Program-made: the position numbers and the translations under genes
Shown: piece by piece, positions 58,985-64,000 of the stretch
How the letters are laid out: the number at the start of each line of letters is the position of its first letter
How positions within the stretch are numbered: position 1 is the first letter of the stretch
NCBI GenBank assembly: GCA_029582155.1
Contig: CM055895.1
Location: 45,461,044-45,525,043 of the forward strand
Direction: 5' to 3'
DNA: 64,000 bases
DNA from: Panopea generosa
Lineage: Eukaryota > Mollusca > Bivalvia > Adapedonta > Hiatellidae
The notes under the pieces: model-generated
What the model was told of the DNA's origin: nothing
The model's database searches: none
What the model saw: only the letters and a program-made list of their open reading frames with translations

Positions 58985-59272
58985 GATGGGTTGCACAGAG
59001 TGGATTAGTGGTCCAGTGGATAAAGCCTGTACTGCGAAACGCAGGTTTGATCCCTCGCTCCTCCAACTAAAAATACTTACCAGTCTTTCGAATGAGACTT
59101 TAACAAAAATCGAGGTCCCATGTGTCGGTGCCTTACACCGGACGTGTAAAAGAACCAGGGACGCTACAAAAGGGTCTTCTGTATCTGCACTATCCTCCAC
59201 AATTCTAAAATTGCTAATACTCTTCTGGAGGCGTCGCCAATATGGGAAACTGGTGGCGACGATAAATAATTG
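58985..59272 (+). mobile_element. tRNA-derived SINE with conserved mollusc-type body
   Basis: The head has TAGTGGTCCAGTGGATAAAG and GCAGGTTTGATCCC. The body includes CCTTACACCGGACGTGTAAA then AGAACCAGGG, a phrase typical of widespread invertebrate SINE cores. It ends GGCGACGATAAATAATTG. The open frames across it are accidental. Confidence 0.8.
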
Positions 59273-60336
59273 ATGTCATGTATGATCACAAATAATCAAA
59301 ATACCATATATATTGTCTCTAATTGTCGAAAGGGCATCTTTCTGAGAAATACCATCTGTTTTACCGGTGTGATTAAAGAAAAAAAGACAATTTGAAAATG
59401 TTTTATTAAAGATGTTTACCAAAAATTCCGAAAACAACAACACTGTTAATAATTTCTATATATGGAATTTCAGAGAGCGTCACTTAATTGTTTATATTGT
59501 TATAATATGTACGTTGTTGGGAAGAGTGATGTGATGGGGGAACGTGAGTAAAATCATTGAAACATTGCCAACAATATCATGCGACTCGTATTCCGCGGAT
59601 TGTTATGTGTAAACAGTGTGAAAGATTATTCTCGAAGTATCAGGATTGTTTTAATAAGAAATAATAGATATATGATTCCGAGAGAACTTAATAGGGGTTT
59701 TTTTTCAGATCGAAATATAAACATATTGTCAAATTAACATATTTATTATACATACTTTTTCGTGAAAAGCATCTCAATAATGAATTTAAAAGGAGCATGA
59801 ATAATAAAGTTTCAGTAAACAATTAAGATTTGTTGAATTTCATTGGGTGACATTACTACTGAAAACAAATGTGAGAAGATAGGTCACGTGGACACACGAA
59901 ATACGTCAGTAACCGCAAAATATGAGAAAATAAAATTACCAGCCTTTTCGTATAGATTATTATTGTCAAACTTGAGTCACTGATGTCTGTCGTCCTATTA
60001 CGACTATATTTGGTCACGTGTACTTTCACGCTTATCTCATTTTTATAATTTATCAAAGCTATCTCATACATATCGCACTCCGGTATTTCGTTTCCTGTGA
60101 CGACACTTTTAGCATTTTGCTTCTGTCACTAACGTGTTTTCACGTTTTGTGGTGTTATTTGTTAGAAGCTGGTCTGATATTTGTTTTTTGTCTTTTGATA
60201 TTTAAAGACGTTACTCTTCGAATTGGAGTCTATGGTTAGGGTAAGGGTTACCGTTATATTCTTGATGAATATCAAGTATCGAAAGACGAATATCAAACTA
60301 ATTTCACTTTTCGTCCGGCATTTGCCAGTACGGTTA
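59273..60336. other. AT-rich spacer
   Basis: No gene or repeat recognised. Small open frames near 59,856-60,239 on both strands have no domain. Confidence 0.4.
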
Positions 60337-60570
60337 GTTTAACCCTTTACTTCATATAGACGCCTTTGGACACCTCTAATATTGAAAGCATTAATTCACC
60401 ACCTATCAGCAATGGGTAAATTATGTTTTTATTAACTGACAGAGTGGAAAACAGTGCAGGAAGTGTTCAGATTGCTCGTTACGAGCAATCTGAACTCTTC
60501 CTGCACTGTTTTCAAAGGCCTTCTGTGATTGGTGCAGGAAAACACGTATCTGTGGAGTAAAGGGTTAAAC
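60337..60570. mobile_element. MITE with terminal repeats and internal cruciform
   Basis: The termini are GTTTAACCCTTTACTTCATA on the left and the matching inverted TGTGGAGTAAAGGGTTAAAC on the right. Inside, 60,447-60,479 and 60,481-60,513 are 33-bp inverted arms with one mismatch and a one-base spacer. Other copies are at 61,628 and 27,899. Confidence 0.85.
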
Positions 60571-60594
60571 TAATTTTCTTACTCCGATTGAGCA

Positions 60595-60775
60595 ACACAT
60601 TATTACAACTTATACAAATTACTCTCGAAGTCTTCCTGGGTAGAACCATATGCATGTGTGGAAAAAGTGTCTTGCTCAAGGACACCACACTGCACCACAG
60701 CTGCAGATGAAGATTGCACCCATGACCTTCCGATCCTAGGTTCGATGCACCGGACCACTGGACTACGCGCTCTAT
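60595..60775 (-). mobile_element. SINE, same family as 55.7 kb, minus
   Basis: Reading the minus strand: AGTCCAGTGGTCCGGTGCAT (A-box region), GGTCATGGGTGCAATC (decayed B box), CCTTGAGCAAGACACTTTTT, and a terminus rich in AAGTTGTAATAATGTG. Confidence 0.8.
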
Positions 60776-61627
60776 TTGTCTGTTCATTTGGTCGTACATG
60801 TCCAAGGTACTTTATTGGGCTGTTTGTCTGTATTGAATGCCATTGTTGGATTAGAACGGTATTATGTGGTTAAAAAAAGATTCAATTTCTGTACAGAATG
60901 TCATAGTGGAGTAATTCCACTTTTTTTCTTTTTTAACGCCTTTTCTTTTCCTTTGTTTAATAAAGTGTCATTAGGCTAAGATCTCCAGGTTTTGGATATT
61001 AGGTTAGGGTTAGGAAGTTATTTTTCTTTTTTTTTATAAAAAAAAAATATAAATATTTTTTAAGAGTATAAAAATAGGTCTGTCAAGCGTGAATTTCTTA
61101 AAGCGACTTCTCTGAAACCGAGATTTTTCAACAAATTGGATGTGAGTATTCTGACATGAGGTCCAAGTCATTACCTTTGGGTCAAATTTGGTTCCGCCCC
61201 GGGGGGTTATCAAAATTTAAAAAGTTTCTCTGACAGTGCAAAGTCTGGGATTTTTATATTTTGCATGTAGTAGTACTTAATCATTTTATGTCAGATTTGT
61301 CCATCCCATGACTCTAGGGGTCAATATTGGCATTTCCTAGTGGACTGTTTAACGCAGGGAAGAGTATATTTAAATACCTTCTTCCCAAGAACCGACAAGC
61401 CAAATTTGTAAGTTATTTGTATAAATGATCCCTACGTGCAGGGGTTTGAAGTTCGTTCTTATGACTGGGCTAGGGTCCTTTGGATCCCGAGTAAGGGGAC
61501 ATTTATTTTTTCATGGGAAAACTATCAGAAAATAGAAAATTTCGAGTTTTCTCATATATTTTAGGAATTATTTCAAACATCTCGATTTTTGGTCATTATT
61601 TAGTCATAACAGAGGGGAGATGGTCAT
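60776..61627. other. Spacer, probably part of an older repeat
   Basis: 61,140-61,520 contains CAAATTTGGTTCCGCCCCGG then GGGG and repeated phrases about values of the kind seen in common mollusc repeats (see 62,880-63,211). It may be the 5' half of the same element, interrupted by the second MITE. No gene is seen. Confidence 0.4.
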
Positions 61628-61835
61628 TTAACTCTTTACTTCATATAGACACCTTTGGACACCTCTAATATTGAAAGCATTAATTCACCACCTATCAGCA
61701 ATGGGTGAATTATGTTTATATTAACTGACAGAGTGGAAAACAGTGCAGGAAGTGTTCAGATTGCTCGTGCACTGTTTTCAATGGCCTTCTGTGATTTGTG
61801 CGGGAAAACGCGTATCTATGGAGTACAGGGTTAAA
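61628..61835. mobile_element. MITE, second copy
   Basis: It is nearly identical in sequence to 60,337-60,570 but lacks one arm of the internal palindrome: ATTGCTCGT is followed directly by GCACTGTTTTC, a deletion of about 22 bp. Confidence 0.85.
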
Positions 61836-61947
61836 GGGATTTAATGGGATTTTGAATTTTCAAAACTCGTTATAAGAACTCATGAGTCAGATTTATACAT
61901 CATGTTGTGTAAATTATTCATATAAGTAGCATTGTTGTTGTACGGTG

Positions 61948-62265
61948 TTTAGCATAGCGTTCGGTTATATCACGAAGGTGTCTTTTGACTAAGCGCTGTC
62001 ACACGGGGATATTATGCCACAGACACATGGTATGATACCACACCTAGTCTCGTATTATACTGACACACCGAGCCAGATCAGTTTAAAGGGCCAAAATATG
62101 CCAACATTAATGGGCAAAACACTGCACCACAAGCAGTAAATAAAACATACATTCTTTAAAGTGCATAATACTGCATTATAAGCAGCAAGAAAAATACAAA
62201 AAACATTAAAGTGAACAATAGTGTTTAGCATGGCGTTCGGTGATATTGCGAAGGTGCCTGTTGAA
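61948..62265. repeat. 44-bp direct repeat, 272 bp apart
   Basis: GTGTTTAGCATAGCGTTCGG at 61,948 and GTGTTTAGCATGGCGTTCGG at 62,220 begin two similar blocks of about 44 bp. Between them, GGGCAAAACACTGCACCACA and GTGCATAATACTGCATTATA, each followed by AGCAG, form a further short repeat. Confidence 0.65.
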
Positions 62266-62360
62266 TAAGTTACGTTTGCATGGGCGTCGGAGAGTTGCAA
62301 CTATTGTGTGTGTGGTGTGGGGTGGGTGGGGGGAGCAACCTGTGGAGAGAGTAAAATATA

Positions 62361-62470
62361 TATTTTTTTTTTGGGGGGGGGGGGGGCAAAGTATATGCTG
62401 GCCCCTCCGACCTGAATATTTGGGGGACCGCCCCCTTCCCCCTTCCCCCCGCCCCACCCTGACTCCTACG
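62361..62470. repeat. T/G and C-rich low-complexity stretch
   Basis: A T run is followed by a run of about 16 G, then a strongly C-rich strand (CCGCCCCCTTCCCCC type). It has G-quadruplex-forming composition. Open frames here are artefacts. Confidence 0.8.
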
Positions 62471-62879
62471 CCTATGGTTTTTTAAAATAAAGGAGATAGA
62501 GCTCATTGTGGCCCAGTAAGTTCTTCAGAAGAAGGTTTTTTACATTTCAGAGTTTTACCCATTTTGGCTCTCTACAGACCCTTTTGTGGATATTAAATCG
62601 TCTTTAAAAGAAGCAATCTCAACTAGTTTGACTACACAATGCTTAGATCATCAATATGATTTGAATAATACCAAAGTGGATGAAAAGTCCCTTTACTGGG
62701 CCTCAATGTATCTTAGTATTTTTAGAACAAACTTGAAACCTCTACTCAAAGGGATCATTTATCAAATATAAACTCATTTGGATGGTTGATTCTTGAGAAA
62801 AAGATTTTTGAAATTTCACATTTTTTAATGAATGTTTCCCATGTTAAACTGATAAGTCCCTGGGGCGAAGTCAATTTTG

Positions 62880-63211
62880 ATTATGGAGTCATGGCTTGAA
62901 AAGACCTGAGAGAAAGTGATCAGGTGATAGTACGTGCAAAATATAAAAGCACCAGACCTTGTACTGTTAGAGAAGAAAACCTGATAAACCACTGGGGCTG
63001 GGCTAACTTTGACCCTATGGTCATGATTTGAAAAAAAAGTAATTGAAAGAGCTTAATGTAAAAATGAATCAAACCAAATTTGGTGAAAATCTGCCAAGCG
63101 GTTTCTGTGAAGAGGTCGTTTGAAACAAAAGTTAACGACGAAAGGGCGACGGATAACAGACACAGAGCGATCGCAAAAGCTCACCTGTGAACCTTCGGTT
63201 CAGGTGAGTTA
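62880..63211 (+). repeat. Interspersed repeat ending in a CTCACCTG hairpin
   Basis: The stretch AAATTTGGTGAAAATCTGCC, AACGACGAAAGGGCGACGGA, GAGCGATCGCAAAAG and the terminal CTCACCTGTGAACCTTCGGT then TCAGGTGAG resembles a repeat that is very common in bivalve genomes. The end can fold into a stem of about 12 bp. Its 5' limit is uncertain. Confidence 0.65.
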
Positions 63212-63659
63212 AACACCAACAATTTATCAAAGTATATATGCCTTTATATAACTGCGAAAATAGATCAATCAACATACAGAATAGACACATGTAGGTTATT
63301 TTTTAGAACTTTTTTGGGGGGTGGGTGGGGTAGGGGTTCTGACAAAACGGCAAAAAAAACACATTATGTTGTGGAATGTTCTCGAATGCATTTTTCAGTA
63401 AATTTCAGAAAATATTTTTTGTATGTTAATCAATCCCACGTTAACAAATAATGTTGTGTCGGTTATTTTAACAGGATGTGGTTTGCCACGTGCTATGTAG
63501 ATACTAGTTCTTTCTTCGCTCCAAATCTGTTTGTTTTTTTTAAAATAGTTTAAAACGCAGTGGTTTCTCTCCTTCGATGTGCTACTGGTCAATGTCTAAC
63601 ACACGAGATATTGCGATTTTCGTTATCACTGCACGGTTAATTTAGTTTAAACTTATATA
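63212..63659. other. AT-rich spacer
   Basis: A G-run (63,315-63,335) is the only notable feature. No gene is recognised. Confidence 0.4.
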
Positions 63660-63852
63660 TTTTACGTCGATTGAGAAACAATCTCTTACAACTTAGACAA
63701 ATCACGCTCGATGTCTTCCAGGGTAAAACCAGTACTAAGTATATGACGAAAGAGCGTCTTGCTCGAGGACACCACACATAGCCGTGGCGGAGGATCGAAC
63801 CAACGACCCTCCGATCACGAGTCTGTTGCTCTACCACTGGATCGCTTGCTCA
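63660..63852 (-). mobile_element. SINE, same family as 55.7 kb, minus
   Basis: On the minus strand: GCGATCCAGTGGTAGAGCAA (A-box region), GGTCGTTGGTTCGATCC (B box), GCCACGGCTATGTGTGGTGT, CCTCGAGCAAGACGCTCTTT and TTAGTACTGGTTTTACCCTG. It is the best-preserved minus copy. Confidence 0.85.
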
Positions 63853-64000
63853 AAGCAATGCACGGTTCGTGAATACACAATACTACTCTAAATTCATCGG
63901 CGGAGTACCGAAGTGGGGGGATGGGGTGGGGGCAAGAGAGGATTTCGGAATACGCTGATAGGGGTATGATAAAACTGTGGATATATTATACATCAAATGC

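Noticed and set aside
62206..62506. Overlapping open frames with poly-Gly/Pro runs
   Set aside because: They come from the G-run and C-rich low-complexity stretch.

Overview
The window is AT-rich animal nuclear DNA. The mix of repeats (several tRNA-derived SINE families, LINEs with a C-terminal CCHC knuckle, pogo-like and KDZ-like transposases, a Ulp1/PHD gene fossil, and a repeat ending in a CTCACCTG...CAGGTGAG hairpin) points to a lophotrochozoan, most likely a bivalve mollusc. This assignment rests on recognition of repeat and gene types only. Genes are sparse and most sequence is repeat-derived.

Layout. 1-1.25 kb: degenerate repeats built on the palindrome GTGATATCAC, interrupted by a SINE. 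1.3-2.7 kb: a 58-bp tandem array. 3.3-6.1 kb (+): a broken multi-exon Ulp1 (C48) cysteine-peptidase gene with a C-terminal PHD-like finger. 6.2-9.4 kb: a 60-bp satellite of about 53 copies. 10.2-18.06 kb: a 116-bp satellite of about 66 copies; half of its monomer is the reverse complement of the 58-bp unit, so related arrays flank the peptidase fossil in inverted orientation. 19.0-26.7 kb (-): a seven-exon gene I assembled by eye, encoding a KDZ-like transposase-derived protein of 321 aa. Its first intron holds a pogo/Tigger-like transposase (+) with a one-base frameshift. 26.8-32.0 kb: a second pair of inverted tandem arrays (184-bp unit) enclosing a vertnin-like fragment, a small Cys-rich exon and two 5'-truncated LINEs. 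32.4-34 kb: microsatellites and three tRNA-like units inside a perfect 67-bp inverted repeat. 34.1-37.6 kb: a LINE remnant between 50-bp inverted repeats. 41.6-44 kb (-): a second type of LINE. 46.6-47.7 kb: a 1.1-kb non-autonomous DNA transposon with clear terminal repeats and a 6-bp target duplication. 49.1-54.8 kb (+): the main gene. 55-64 kb: SINEs, MITEs and microsatellites.

The most important feature is the uninterrupted 1,913-codon reading frame at 49,089-54,830. It joins three modules: an N-terminal P-loop kinase-like domain, a complete eukaryotic cellular RNA-dependent RNA polymerase (catalytic DLDGD) and a complete UPF1-like superfamily-1 helicase. In fungal and nematode small-RNA pathways the RdRP and a UPF1-like helicase (Hrr1, ZNFX1) are separate partner proteins, so this chain looks like a single-polypeptide version of an RdRP complex. 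It has no intron in its coding region although the neighbouring gene is intron-rich.

All exon structures here were inferred from splice signals and reading-frame continuity by eye; no alignment or database search was run.
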